This document shows, in pieces, positions 18,294-26,871 of a stretch of DNA of 64,000 bases (positions are counted from its first letter, which is position 1; every line of letters begins with the position of its first letter). The notes beneath the pieces are model-generated. The model worked only from the letters and a program-made list of their open reading frames with translations. It did not search any database and was not told the DNA's origin. The DNA is from Flavobacteriaceae bacterium (lineage in GTDB: Bacteria; Bacteroidota; Bacteroidia; Flavobacteriales; Flavobacteriaceae), in contig JAGYJF010000005.1 in the NCBI GenBank assembly GCA_018402135.1, forward strand, positions 470,209 through 534,208. Reading direction: 5' to 3'. The position numbers and the translations under genes were made by a program.

Positions 18294-18590
18294 TTATATC
18301 CTAATTCCTACAGGTAACATTCGCTTATATTGACGATGACGCCTCATAAACTTTGCTATTTGCGGACTTGTTGGCACAACACAAATGTTGCGCTCTTTGA
18401 TGTTGTCGAAGACCATAGTTAAAAATTCTTCTTCAAATTCTTCATTATCGATATTTGAAGGTAATTCAATTTTTGTTAGGAAAATTTTCCTGTCTTGAAG
18501 AGAGTATTCAATTTTTGCCAAATCGTCATCAATTCTTAATTCAAACTGACGTAAAAAATCATTGTCAATGAGCTGAGAAGTATCAATCAT
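18294..18590 (-). CDS. Small GNAT-like protein (YjdJ-type), probably degenerate
   Basis: 98 aa. The C-terminal stretch NICVVPTSPQIAKFMRRHRQ matches the pattern of small GCN5-related acetyltransferases (family usually VVPxCPYVxxYxxRHPEY). The glycine-rich acetyl-CoA loop normally just before it is replaced by FLTMVFDNIKER, and the family's Cys is a Ser, so activity is doubtful. No substrate can be named. ATG at 18590 has about 65 bases of leader after a minus-strand TACCTTTG (18656-18663). Confidence 0.65.
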   Translation of the reverse strand: MIDTSQLIDNDFLRQFELRIDDDLAKIEYSLQDRKIFLTKIELPSNIDNEEFEEEFLTMVFDNIKERNICVVPTSPQIAKFMRRHRQYKRMLPVGIRI

Positions 18591-18682
18591 AATAAATTAT
18601 TTTATTCCTAAGGGTCGGTAAGCAAAGAATCTGTTATTTTGTATAAACAGATATGCAAAGGTACGAATAATTTTAAAACTCC

Positions 18683-19357
18683 ATGAATCAAGAAATTTTT
18701 AATGTGTACTTAATGCCTGGAATGGCAGCAAATCCTTCTATTTTTGAATATATTCAACTTCCTGAAGACCAATTTAAAATTCATTGGTTAGACTGGATGA
18801 TTCCCGAAAAAGACGAATCCTTGCAGCAGTATGCGCAACGAATGTGCCTGCGAATTGACCAGCCCAACGTGGTTTTATTGGGTGTTTCTTTTGGAGGGAT
18901 ATTGGTTCAAGAAATGGCAAAATATATAACTTTAAAAAAGCTAATAGTTGTATCTAGCATAAAACACAAGTACGAACTGCCCAAACATCTTCAGCTATTA
19001 AAAATCACCAAGGCTTACAAAATTTTACCCACGCAATTGGTGAGTAATATAGATGCACTTTCAAAATTCGCGTTTGGAGAAACTGTTAAAAAACGAATCG
19101 AACTTTATAAGAGGTATTTATCAGTAAGTGACAAGCGCTATTTAGATTGGGCGATAAAACAAGTAGTGTGTTGGGAACAGGAATCTCCCAATCCTGAGGC
19201 TGTTTATATTCATGGTGAAAAAGATATTGTTTTTCCTGATTCTTGTGGTGGAAATTGTATTGTGGTTAAAGGAGGCACACACATCATGATTATTAATAAA
19301 TTTAAATGGTTTAACGAAAATTTACCATATATAATTTTGAATGAACCTTTAAAGTAA
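18683..19357 (+). CDS. Alpha/beta hydrolase
   Basis: 224 aa. The nucleophile elbow GVSFGG is at residues 67-72 with Ser69. A plausible acid lies in HGEKDIVFPDS and a plausible base in GGTHIMIINK, giving an intact Ser-Asp-His set. There is no signal peptide, so it is cytoplasmic. The substrate is unknown. It reads toward the lytic transglycosylase gene 44 bases on and the two may be cotranscribed. Confidence 0.82.
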   Translation: MNQEIFNVYLMPGMAANPSIFEYIQLPEDQFKIHWLDWMIPEKDESLQQYAQRMCLRIDQPNVVLLGVSFGGILVQEMAKYITLKKLIVVSSIKHKYELPKHLQLLKITKAYKILPTQLVSNIDALSKFAFGETVKKRIELYKRYLSVSDKRYLDWAIKQVVCWEQESPNPEAVYIHGEKDIVFPDSCGGNCIVVKGGTHIMIINKFKWFNENLPYIILNEPLK

Positions 19358-19401
19358 CACTTAAATTTCATACCTTTCAATAATCAAAAAATCCATTCAA
19401 A

Positions 19402-20337
19402 ATGAAAACTTTAAAGCATATAATGGCAGCGTTTGGAGCGATTTGCCTTCTCACTTTAATCATAACAGCAACACAAAAAGTACCGGACGAAATCCTGGAT
19501 TTAAAATTGGAAAACGACCCCGTTAACAAATATAATGTGTATGCAATTCAAGTTCCAGATGATTTAAATTTTGCAGGAGAAGCGATACCTTTAAACAATC
19601 CTGATATTTATGAACGCATGGATAGAGAATTGCTAGTGAATACCTACTGGCAGTCAAATGCCTTATTAATGTTTAAACGTGCAGAAAAATATTTTCCTAT
19701 TATTGAACCTATCTTAAAAAAGAATAATATCCCAGACGATTTTAAATATTTGGCAGTGATTGAAAGCGGCTTAACCAATGCGGTGTCACCAGCTGGTGCA
19801 AGAGGTTTTTGGCAAATAATGCCTGAAACAGGAAAGGAGTTTGGTTTAGAGATTAATAGCAACGTTGACGAACGGTACCATATCGAAAAAGCAACTGAAG
19901 TTGCTTGTCTTTATCTAAAACAGTCTAAAGAGCGATTTGGCTCTTGGACTCTAGCAGCTGCTGCATACAATGCAGGAAATGGCGGGATCTCTAAACAGTT
20001 AAAAATCCAAAATGTCAATGATTATTACGATTTACTTTTGGGTGAAGAAACAGGCAGATATATGTTTAGAATTGTGGCTTTAAAAGAAATATTAAACAAT
20101 CCTTCAACTTATGGATTTAATTTTAAACCTGAAGATTTATATAAAAATATTCCAACATTAAAAGTTGAAATTGATACTCCCATAACCGATTTTACCGATT
20201 TCGCTAAGCAGCACAATATTAACTATAAGTTACTAAAACTGCATAATCCATGGTTGAGAGAGCCTCACCTCAATAATAAAAGCGGAAAAAAATACACTAT
20301 CGAAATTCCTGAAAAAGGATATTATGCAATGCCGTAA
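19402..20337 (+). CDS. Lytic murein transglycosylase, SLT family (MltD-like)
   Basis: 311 aa, exported: hydrophobic N-terminal segment at residues 6-24. The SLT domain has AVIESGLTNAVSPAGARGFW with catalytic Glu121, then QIMPETGKEFGL and AAAAYNAGNGG (around 190-200). This enzyme cleaves peptidoglycan glycan strands to form 1,6-anhydro ends. The last 60 residues may be a short LysM-like part but no clear LysM motif is seen. Its stop codon is next to the stop of the convergent TPR-like gene. Confidence 0.9.
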   Translation: MKTLKHIMAAFGAICLLTLIITATQKVPDEILDLKLENDPVNKYNVYAIQVPDDLNFAGEAIPLNNPDIYERMDRELLVNTYWQSNALLMFKRAEKYFPIIEPILKKNNIPDDFKYLAVIESGLTNAVSPAGARGFWQIMPETGKEFGLEINSNVDERYHIEKATEVACLYLKQSKERFGSWTLAAAAYNAGNGGISKQLKIQNVNDYYDLLLGEETGRYMFRIVALKEILNNPSTYGFNFKPEDLYKNIPTLKVEIDTPITDFTDFAKQHNINYKLLKLHNPWLREPHLNNKSGKKYTIEIPEKGYYAMP

Positions 20338-20898
20338 TTATCGACGTTTCATGTTTCGGTTGCCATAATGTGGTTGCGGACCAGCCGATTTTTTCATTTG
20401 GTCTTTCATCATTTTTATTTGATCGGTCATCATGCCGCGCTTATCCAATTTCTGGGCTTCATTAATAAGAAGTTTGGCTTCTTGAGGACGCCTTTTACTA
20501 AAGGCGATACCTGCTAAGTTGAGTTTCGCCATAGCCATGTCGTGATCCATGGAAAGACCTAAACTGATAGCTTGCTTGAAGAACTTTTCTGCTTGATTCA
20601 TGTTAGATTGCGATAACATCAAGCCATGAAGGTAATAAAAGTAACCTTGTTGTTTTTTTACCAAGGCAGATTTGGGCTTTTTAATCTTGTCTAACCATTT
20701 TTTAGCACCTTCAAAGTCCTGTTTTCTTAACTTAAGAAAAGCCAAAAGAATAAATTCATTTTTAAAGTATAAAAAAATAAATACGGTTGATAGCAGCAGA
20801 TACATGATGCCATTTCCTATTAAACCTTCCGTAAATTGGTAGATACCAAAGGCTATAATTAAAAAAGCAATAACTAATTTTATATTTTTATTGAACAT
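20338..20898 (-). CDS. Membrane-anchored TPR-like protein
   Basis: 186 aa from ATG at 20898; the frame also runs to a TTG at 20916. Two N-terminal hydrophobic segments (about residues 5-22 and 27-50) are followed by a helical region with TPR-type spacing (AEKFFKQAISLGLSMDHDMA, then LNLAGIAFSKRRPQEAKLLI). The C-terminus is basic (NRNMKRR). Such proteins hold partners together; none is known here. It lies upstream of and divergent from rpmH, a neighbourhood I recall from related genomes. Confidence 0.72.
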   Translation of the reverse strand: MFNKNIKLVIAFLIIAFGIYQFTEGLIGNGIMYLLLSTVFIFLYFKNEFILLAFLKLRKQDFEGAKKWLDKIKKPKSALVKKQQGYFYYLHGLMLSQSNMNQAEKFFKQAISLGLSMDHDMAMAKLNLAGIAFSKRRPQEAKLLINEAQKLDKRGMMTDQIKMMKDQMKKSAGPQPHYGNRNMKRR

Positions 20899-20961
20899 AA
20901 ATCCTATATTTTTCAAAGTGCGAAGGTAATAAAAACAATCGAAAATATTTTTAATTTATGG

Positions 20962-20992
20962 TTTGTCAAAGTAAAAACTCTTTGTATATTTG
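20962..20992 (+). promoter_or_regulatory. Promoter of rpmH, perfect Bacteroidota consensus
   Basis: TTTG (20962-20965), exactly 19 bases, then TATATTTG (20985-20992). This matches TTTG-N19-TAnnTTTG without a mismatch, as expected for a highly expressed ribosomal protein gene. It leaves a leader of about 65 bases. Confidence 0.88.
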
Positions 20993-21062
20993 CCCCCAGT
21001 TTTGGCATAGGCATGTCGAAACATTTTCAAAACAGAATATTAAGAAATAAAGATACACGGCA

Positions 21063-21224
21063 ATGAGTAAAAGAACGTTTCAACCGTCTAAAAGAAAAAG
21101 AAGAAACAAGCACGGTTTTAGAGAAAGAATGGCTAGCGCCAACGGAAGAAAAGTCCTAGCACGTAGACGTGCCAAAGGAAGAAAGAAATTGTCTGTATCT
21201 ACTGAATCAAGACATAAAAAATAA
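21063..21224 (+). CDS. rpmH: 50S ribosomal protein L34
   Basis: 53 aa, starting [20 protein letters not shown] and holding the conserved [20 protein letters not shown] segment of bL34. The stop is TAA at 21222-21224. In many bacteria rpmH lies by dnaA and rnpA; here it lies before carB, as in other Flavobacteriaceae I recall. It has a perfect promoter and a strong terminator, so it forms a single-gene unit. Confidence 0.97.
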   Translation: MSKRTFQPSKRKRRNKHGFRERMASANGRKVLARRRAKGRKKLSVSTESRHKK

Positions 21225-21244
21225 TGATTAACAATTGTTAATAT

Positions 21245-21279
21245 AAAAAAGGTGTTACTTAGGTGTAACACCTTTTTTT
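21245..21279 (+). terminator. Terminator after rpmH
   Basis: GGTGTTAC (21251-21258) and GTAACACC (21265-21272) pair around six bases, extended by an A run before and a T run after. It starts about 20 bases past the L34 stop. Confidence 0.88.
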
Positions 21280-21295
21280 ATACCCTATAGAAAAC

Positions 21296-21303
21296 TAATT
21301 TTG
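21296..21303 (+). promoter_or_regulatory. -7 box before carB
   Basis: TAATTTTG fits TAnnTTTG and is 23 bases before the carB ATG. The -33 position falls in the T run of the rpmH terminator, so only TTTT is present there. Weak evidence. Confidence 0.4.
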
Positions 21304-21326
21304 AAACTCAATATTAACCTAGAAAA

Positions 21327-24179
21327 ATGCCACGAAATCAGCAATTAAAATCTGTCCTCATTATCGGTTCAGGACCTATCGTTATTGGTCAAGCTTGTGA
21401 ATTTGATTATGCAGGATCACAATCATTACGCTCTTTAAGAGAAGACGGTATAGAAACTGTTCTTATTAATTCCAACCCAGCAACAATTATGACCGACCCC
21501 AGTATGGCCGATCATGTTTATTTGTTGCCACTTACCACTAAATCCCTTATTAAAATTTTAAAGGAACATCCACAAATAGATGCCGTTTTACCAACTATGG
21601 GTGGACAAACCGCTTTAAATTTATGCATTGAAGCAGACGAAAAAGGCATTTGGGAAGATTTTGGAGTAAAGATGATTGGTGTAGATATCGATGCCATTAA
21701 CATTACAGAAGATAGAGAGAAGTTTAGAGAGTTAATGCTTAAAATTGGTATTCCAATGGCGCCACAAGCTACAGCGACTTCTTATTTAAAAGGAAAGGAA
21801 ATTGCGCAACAGTTCGGATTTCCGTTGGTCATTAGAGCCTCTTTTACACTTGGTGGTGCAGGTGCTTCCATTGTTCATAGAGAAGAAGACTTTGACGAAC
21901 TGTTAACTCGCGGCTTAGAGGTGTCTCCAATACACGAAGTAATGATAGACAAGGCGTTAATTGGTTGGAAAGAATATGAACTGGAATTGTTAAGAGATAA
22001 AAATGACAATGTAGTTATAATATGTACCATCGAAAATATGGATCCCATGGGCATTCATACAGGAGATTCAATCACCATTGCGCCAGCCATGACCCTTTCA
22101 GATAAAACCCAGCAGCGCATGCGTGATATGGCCATTCACATGATGCGTAGCATAGGCGATTTTGCTGGTGGTTGCAATGTGCAATTTGCCGTAAGTCCAG
22201 ACGAAAAAGAAGATATTATAGCCATTGAAATTAACCCAAGGGTATCGCGTTCATCAGCATTGGCTAGTAAAGCAACTGGTTATCCAATTGCAAAAGTTGC
22301 TACCAAATTAGCTATTGGTTATCATTTAAATGAATTAAATAATCAAATCACACAATCAACTTCTGCTTTATTTGAACCAACCTTAGATTATGTTGTCGTT
22401 AAAATTCCACGTTGGAATTTCGATAAATTTGAAGGATCTGATAGAACACTAGGCTTGCAAATGAAGGCGGTTGGCGAGGTAATGGCTATAGGTCGTTCGT
22501 TTCAAGAGGCCTTGCATAAAGCCACACAATCTCTTGAAATTAAAAGAAATGGATTGGGAGCAGATGGGAAAGGGTACACCAATTACGATCAAATTATTGA
22601 GAAACTAACGTTTGCAAGTTGGGACAGGGTTTTTGTTATTTACGATGCGATTCAAATGGGAATTCCTCTAGCGAGAATTCATGACATTACAAAAATAGAT
22701 ATGTGGTTTTTAAAGCAATACGAAGAATTGTATCAGCTTGAAAAGGAAATATCTAAATATACTATAAACACTATTGAAAAGGATCTACTGTTAGAAGCCA
22801 AACAAAAGGGTTACGGTGATAGACAAATAGCTCATATGCTAGGTTGTTTAGAAAGTCAAGTTTACAAAAAACGTGACGAATTCAATGTGAAACGTGTATT
22901 CAAACTTGTAGATACTTGTGCTGCGGAGTTTAAGGCACAAACACCATATTACTATTCAACTTTTGAAAGTGAAATCACCACGGCTGACGGACATACTTAT
23001 GTTTCTAACGAAAGCGTGCTAACAGACCGAAAGAAAATTATTGTGTTAGGTTCAGGGCCAAACCGGATTGGTCAAGGAATAGAATTCGACTATTGTTGTG
23101 TGCATGGTGTTTTAGCTGCGGCTGAATGCGGATATGAAACCATCATGATTAATTGTAATCCAGAGACGGTTTCAACCGATTTTGATATTGCGGATAAACT
23201 ATATTTTGAACCTGTATTTTGGGAACATATTTATGACATTATTCAACATGAAAAACCCGAAGGTGTTATAGTACAGCTAGGCGGACAAACGGCTTTGAAA
23301 CTCGCTGAGAAATTAGACAGATATGGCATAAAAATTATAGGAACTACTTTTAAGTCGCTAGATTTAGCAGAAGATAGAGGAAGTTTTTCAAAATTACTTC
23401 AAGAAAACAAAATCCCATATCCAGAATTTGATGTAGCTGAAACTGCTGAAGAAGCTTTATTAGTGGCGGATAAATTAGACTTTCCTATTCTGGTAAGACC
23501 TTCCTACGTTTTAGGAGGCCAAGGCATGAAAATTGTAATTAATAAACAAGAATTAGAAGAACATGTTGTTGATTTATTGCGTAAAATTCCAAATAATAAA
23601 TTACTTCTTGACCGCTATTTAGACGGCGCTATAGAAGCCGAAGCCGATGCTATTTGCGATGGCGAAAATGTCTATATTATTGGAATTATGGAGCATATTG
23701 AGCCTTGTGGAATTCACTCAGGCGACAGCAATGCAACTTTACCACCTTTTAATTTAGGTGAGTTTGTTATGCAACAAATTAAAGATCACACCAAAAAAAT
23801 TGCCTTGGCGCTAAATACGGTGGGATTATTAAATGTTCAATTTGCAATTAAAGACGATATAGTTTACATTATTGAGGCCAATCCGCGTGCTTCTAGAACG
23901 GTACCTTTTATAGCTAAAGCCTACGGTGAACCCTATGTTAATTACGCTACAAAGGTAATGCTAGGTCATAATAAAGTGACCGATTTTAAATTCAATCCTA
24001 AATTAGAGGGTTACGCCATAAAACAGCCTGTCTTTTCATTTAATAAGTTTCCAAATGTCAATAAAAAGTTGGGCCCAGAAATGAAAAGTACGGGAGAAAG
24101 TATTCTTTTTATTGATAGCTTAAAAGATGATGAGTTTTATAATTTGTACTCAAGACGTAAAATGTATTTGAGTAAATAA
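21327..24179 (+). CDS. carB: Carbamoyl-phosphate synthase large subunit, short form
   Basis: 950 aa. Makes carbamoyl phosphate from bicarbonate, glutamine-derived ammonia and ATP for pyrimidines and arginine. Two ATP-grasp synthase halves are visible: the first begins VLIIGSGPIVIGQACEFDY, the second IVLGSGPNRIGQGIEFDY (around residue 570). E. coli CarB has about 1073 residues with a C-terminal MGS-like allosteric domain; here the chain stops about 25 residues after the MKSTGE motif, so that domain is missing. I believe this is normal for the family in this lineage, but it implies no ornithine/UMP control by that domain. carA is not in the window. Confidence 0.97.
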   Translation: MPRNQQLKSVLIIGSGPIVIGQACEFDYAGSQSLRSLREDGIETVLINSNPATIMTDPSMADHVYLLPLTTKSLIKILKEHPQIDAVLPTMGGQTALNLCIEADEKGIWEDFGVKMIGVDIDAINITEDREKFRELMLKIGIPMAPQATATSYLKGKEIAQQFGFPLVIRASFTLGGAGASIVHREEDFDELLTRGLEVSPIHEVMIDKALIGWKEYELELLRDKNDNVVIICTIENMDPMGIHTGDSITIAPAMTLSDKTQQRMRDMAIHMMRSIGDFAGGCNVQFAVSPDEKEDIIAIEINPRVSRSSALASKATGYPIAKVATKLAIGYHLNELNNQITQSTSALFEPTLDYVVVKIPRWNFDKFEGSDRTLGLQMKAVGEVMAIGRSFQEALHKATQSLEIKRNGLGADGKGYTNYDQIIEKLTFASWDRVFVIYDAIQMGIPLARIHDITKIDMWFLKQYEELYQLEKEISKYTINTIEKDLLLEAKQKGYGDRQIAHMLGCLESQVYKKRDEFNVKRVFKLVDTCAAEFKAQTPYYYSTFESEITTADGHTYVSNESVLTDRKKIIVLGSGPNRIGQGIEFDYCCVHGVLAAAECGYETIMINCNPETVSTDFDIADKLYFEPVFWEHIYDIIQHEKPEGVIVQLGGQTALKLAEKLDRYGIKIIGTTFKSLDLAEDRGSFSKLLQENKIPYPEFDVAETAEEALLVADKLDFPILVRPSYVLGGQGMKIVINKQELEEHVVDLLRKIPNNKLLLDRYLDGAIEAEADAICDGENVYIIGIMEHIEPCGIHSGDSNATLPPFNLGEFVMQQIKDHTKKIALALNTVGLLNVQFAIKDDIVYIIEANPRASRTVPFIAKAYGEPYVNYATKVMLGHNKVTDFKFNPKLEGYAIKQPVFSFNKFPNVNKKLGPEMKSTGESILFIDSLKDDEFYNLYSRRKMYLSK

Positions 24180-24258
24180 CCTATTTATTCGATTAACGAC
24201 AATTCTATTTGCTTAATTATTATTAATTTAGCATAATTATTTTTGCTTTTTTACGCTA

Positions 24259-24771
24259 ATGAAATTAATAGTATTCTTTATTGGCTTTTTTATCCAAGAG
24301 TTTTGTCTTGCACAAAAAAATATTTTTGATGTTGCACGCTTTGGCTCAGTAAATAATATAGAACAGTTAATGAATATTAATTCAGATACCATAAATGCAG
24401 TTAATGAAATGGGCTATTTGCCTTTAACATTGGCTTGTTATTCTGGAAGTGAAGAGGTAGCTATTTATCTCGCTAAAAAAACAAAAGACATTAATCATAA
24501 TAAGAATAATGGCACAGCGCTTATGGCGGCTGTTTTTAAGAATAGACCCGCAATTGTAAAGATAATTTTAGAAAGAGGTGCAGATCCTAATTTATCGGAT
24601 AGCAATGGAACCACACCCTTACATTATGCGACAATGTCTGAAAATTATGAGTTGGTAAAAATATTGTTAGATTATAAGGCAGATAGATACAAAATGAATA
24701 ATAAGGGAAAATCTGCATTTGATTACGCTTTGATATCAAAAAATAAGGAGATTATTAGTATCTTCGATTAA
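24259..24771 (+). CDS. Exported ankyrin-repeat protein
   Basis: 170 aa. A signal peptide (residues 1-18, cut near CLAQ) is followed by about four ankyrin repeats (for example NGTTPLHYATMSENYELVKI and NGTALMAAVFKNRPAIVKII). Ankyrin repeats bind other proteins. A periplasmic or secreted location is predicted. It lies 10 bases before the DOMON/T9SS gene on the same strand, so the two are probably cotranscribed; a physical link is a guess. Confidence 0.85.
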   Translation: MKLIVFFIGFFIQEFCLAQKNIFDVARFGSVNNIEQLMNINSDTINAVNEMGYLPLTLACYSGSEEVAIYLAKKTKDINHNKNNGTALMAAVFKNRPAIVKIILERGADPNLSDSNGTTPLHYATMSENYELVKILLDYKADRYKMNNKGKSAFDYALISKNKEIISIFD

Positions 24772-24781
24772 AAAAAGAACT

Positions 24782-25576
24782 ATGAAAAAAATTACTCGAG
24801 CATTGTTTAGCGTTTTCGTTACTATATGCTTTTATGTCAATAGCCAAACATACAGCACTGGTATGCTAACTTTTGCAACAAGTCCAGAAACGTTTTCAGC
24901 GCAAATTGATGTAAGCCAAAATTTAGTTACCTTAACTTTAATTGGTCCCGCAAATAGATGGTTAGGTCTTGGCTTTGGTACCGATAATATGAATGCAGGC
25001 GAAGATGTTGTTATATACGACGGTTCAACGCTAACGGATAGATATTTCGGATTTCCAGGCCAAACACCAGGTCAGAATTCACAAGGTATAACACCCTCGA
25101 TAGATTCAAGAGAAGATTGGACGGTTACGTCAAATGAAGTTGAAGGAAACACAAGAACATTAATTGCGACTAGACTACCAAATACCGGAAATAGTAATGA
25201 TTATGTTTTTACGGCAACAGATACTTCTGTTCAATTAGTATGGGCTTATTCTACTGACGAAACTTTTGTTTTACAATGGCATGGGCCAAACAGGGGCGCA
25301 TCGTTAGAGTCGTTAACACTATCTACCAATAGTTTTCAAACTAAAGATTTTTCAATAGCGCCAAATCCAGCAAAAAATAGATTAAATATTATTTTGCCAA
25401 CTGGATTAGCCAATGCTAAAGTGACGGTTTTCGATGTTTTAGGCAAGATGGTCTACAGTGGTGATATTTCAAATATAAGTAGTTCTATCAATGTTTCAAA
25501 TTGGAATAGCGGTGTTTACTTGGTGAAAGTTACTTCTAATGACGTTACACAAACAAAACGATTCATCAAACAATAA
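24782..25576 (+). CDS. Secreted DOMON-domain protein with T9SS sorting tail
   Basis: 264 aa. The signal peptide is cut near residue 21 (VNSQTYS). Residues about 25-165 resemble a DOMON domain: RWLGLGFGTDNMNAGEDVVI, then a TRLP strand, VQLVWAYSTD and a QWHGPNRG loop. DOMON domains bind heme or sugars; the Met and His here could be heme ligands, but that is inference. The C-terminal part from FSIAPNPAKN to the KRFIKQ end is a type IX sorting domain. A convergent terminator follows. Function unknown. Confidence 0.8.
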   Translation: MKKITRALFSVFVTICFYVNSQTYSTGMLTFATSPETFSAQIDVSQNLVTLTLIGPANRWLGLGFGTDNMNAGEDVVIYDGSTLTDRYFGFPGQTPGQNSQGITPSIDSREDWTVTSNEVEGNTRTLIATRLPNTGNSNDYVFTATDTSVQLVWAYSTDETFVLQWHGPNRGASLESLTLSTNSFQTKDFSIAPNPAKNRLNIILPTGLANAKVTVFDVLGKMVYSGDISNISSSINVSNWNSGVYLVKVTSNDVTQTKRFIKQ

Positions 25577-25598
25577 AAAATTTACAGAAATAAGTAAG

Positions 25599-25627
25599 AG
25601 CCATTTTATTTTTAAAATGGCTTTTTC
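25599..25627. terminator. Terminator between convergent DOMON and thioesterase genes
   Basis: AGCCATTTTA (25599-25608) and TAAAATGGCT (25613-25622) form a perfect 10-bp stem with a four-base loop, flanked by T on the right. It reaches the last bases of the leftward thioesterase gene. Confidence 0.8.
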
Positions 25628-26165
25628 ATTTAAATTCAATTTGAACTCTACACGCTTTCAGTAAATGCAGATGTTCTTCAACATTCTTGTAAATTTTATC
25701 TAAAGTTGAATTGCGATCGTTTTCACTTTCTCTTCGTTTTAGGGCTTTAATAAAACGTTTTGCTTCTATTTTACTGGTTAGTTTTAGTCCTGGAACAGTT
25801 TCAGTACTACCTTTTTTATTGATGGCTACCATAGTGAAATAAGAAGAATTACAATGCTTTTTCTTGCCAGTTTGTATGTTTTCAGCCTCAACTCTTATTC
25901 CAACCACCATTGATGATTTACCAACATAATTTACAGAGGCTTTCATCGTTACCAATTCACCAACTTCTATCGGATTCAGGAAATTGACTTTATCAACCGA
26001 AGCGGTAACACAATAACTTCCTGAATGTTTCGAAGCGCAGGCAAAGGCTATTTGATCCATCAATTTTAGTATGTATCCACCGTGAATTTTACCACCAAAA
26101 TTAGTGTTTGACGGTAGCATTAATTCTGATATTTGAATTTTAGATTCCTCTACACCTTTAAACAT
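25626..26165 (-). CDS. Hotdog-fold acyl-CoA thioesterase
   Basis: 179 aa, in the YciA/BACH-type group. Residues about 8-130 form the hotdog domain with LPSNTNFGGKIHGGYILKLM and the active-site helix MDQIAFACASKH; VDKVNFLNPIEVGELV follows. It would hydrolyse fatty acyl-CoA in the cytoplasm. Its ATG overlaps the end of the DUF3307 gene by eight bases, so it is translationally linked with that gene and the SatD-like gene. Chain-length preference is not known. Confidence 0.88.
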   Translation of the reverse strand: MFKGVEESKIQISELMLPSNTNFGGKIHGGYILKLMDQIAFACASKHSGSYCVTASVDKVNFLNPIEVGELVTMKASVNYVGKSSMVVGIRVEAENIQTGKKKHCNSSYFTMVAINKKGSTETVPGLKLTSKIEAKRFIKALKRRESENDRNSTLDKIYKNVEEHLHLLKACRVQIEFK

Positions 26166-26871
26166 AAGCTAACGTTGATTTAAATATGAGTCCAGTGATA
26201 ATAGCTATTCCGAAGCTAATTAAGGTGCCAATTAATACGTATTCGGTGAGTTTTCGCTCTTTGGCTGCCGATAAATCGCCGAATCTGAAAACCGATTTTG
26301 CCGTAATTAAAAATCCTACCGCTTCCCATTGGTCTAATATAATGAAGATAAACACCAGCAATCGCTCTAATATTCCAATATAGGTTCCGGCATCCTCTAA
26401 GGATTCTTTTTCTGAAACAATTTTAGATAAATGCCATTTTGAGAAAATAACCTTCATAATAATTGAGGTTGGATAACTCAAAACTAATACAGCCAACAAA
26501 AACATTAAATGGGATTCATTCACTTCAAAATTTAAGTTGATATTATTAGGATAGAACAAATAGTAAGAACCAAATATGGTTAGCAAGTGTAGAATTTGAT
26601 CTGCAAAAAAGTAAAATCGCTTTGTCTTTTTTTTCTGAAGTGTAAGCTTGAAAGCATCTATTACAAAATGCAAAATACCAATCATTAAAATTAATCGCCA
26701 GTACGATAGGTCAAAAAGCAGCAGAAACATTAAGGCAATATGAACAGCTACATGGATGTATAACTTGGGAGATTTTAATTTGCTAGTTTCCTTTTCTTCA
26801 ACCCAGGATTTTGGCTGAAGAAAAAAATCGCCAATTAAATGTGCTATCAGTAATTTTATAAGTACCATCAT
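26158..26871 (-). CDS. DUF3307 integral membrane protein
   Basis: 237 aa with about six hydrophobic helices. The N-terminal stretch IKLLIAHLIGDFFLQPKSWV is the hallmark of DUF3307. No enzymatic motif is clear. In several phyla this family sits beside a SatD-like gene, as here, where the start overlaps the SatD-like stop by four bases. A role in membrane homeostasis under control of the SatD-like protein is inference. Confidence 0.83.
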   Translation of the reverse strand: MMVLIKLLIAHLIGDFFLQPKSWVEEKETSKLKSPKLYIHVAVHIALMFLLLFDLSYWRLILMIGILHFVIDAFKLTLQKKKTKRFYFFADQILHLLTIFGSYYLFYPNNINLNFEVNESHLMFLLAVLVLSYPTSIIMKVIFSKWHLSKIVSEKESLEDAGTYIGILERLLVFIFIILDQWEAVGFLITAKSVFRFGDLSAAKERKLTEYVLIGTLISFGIAIITGLIFKSTLAYV

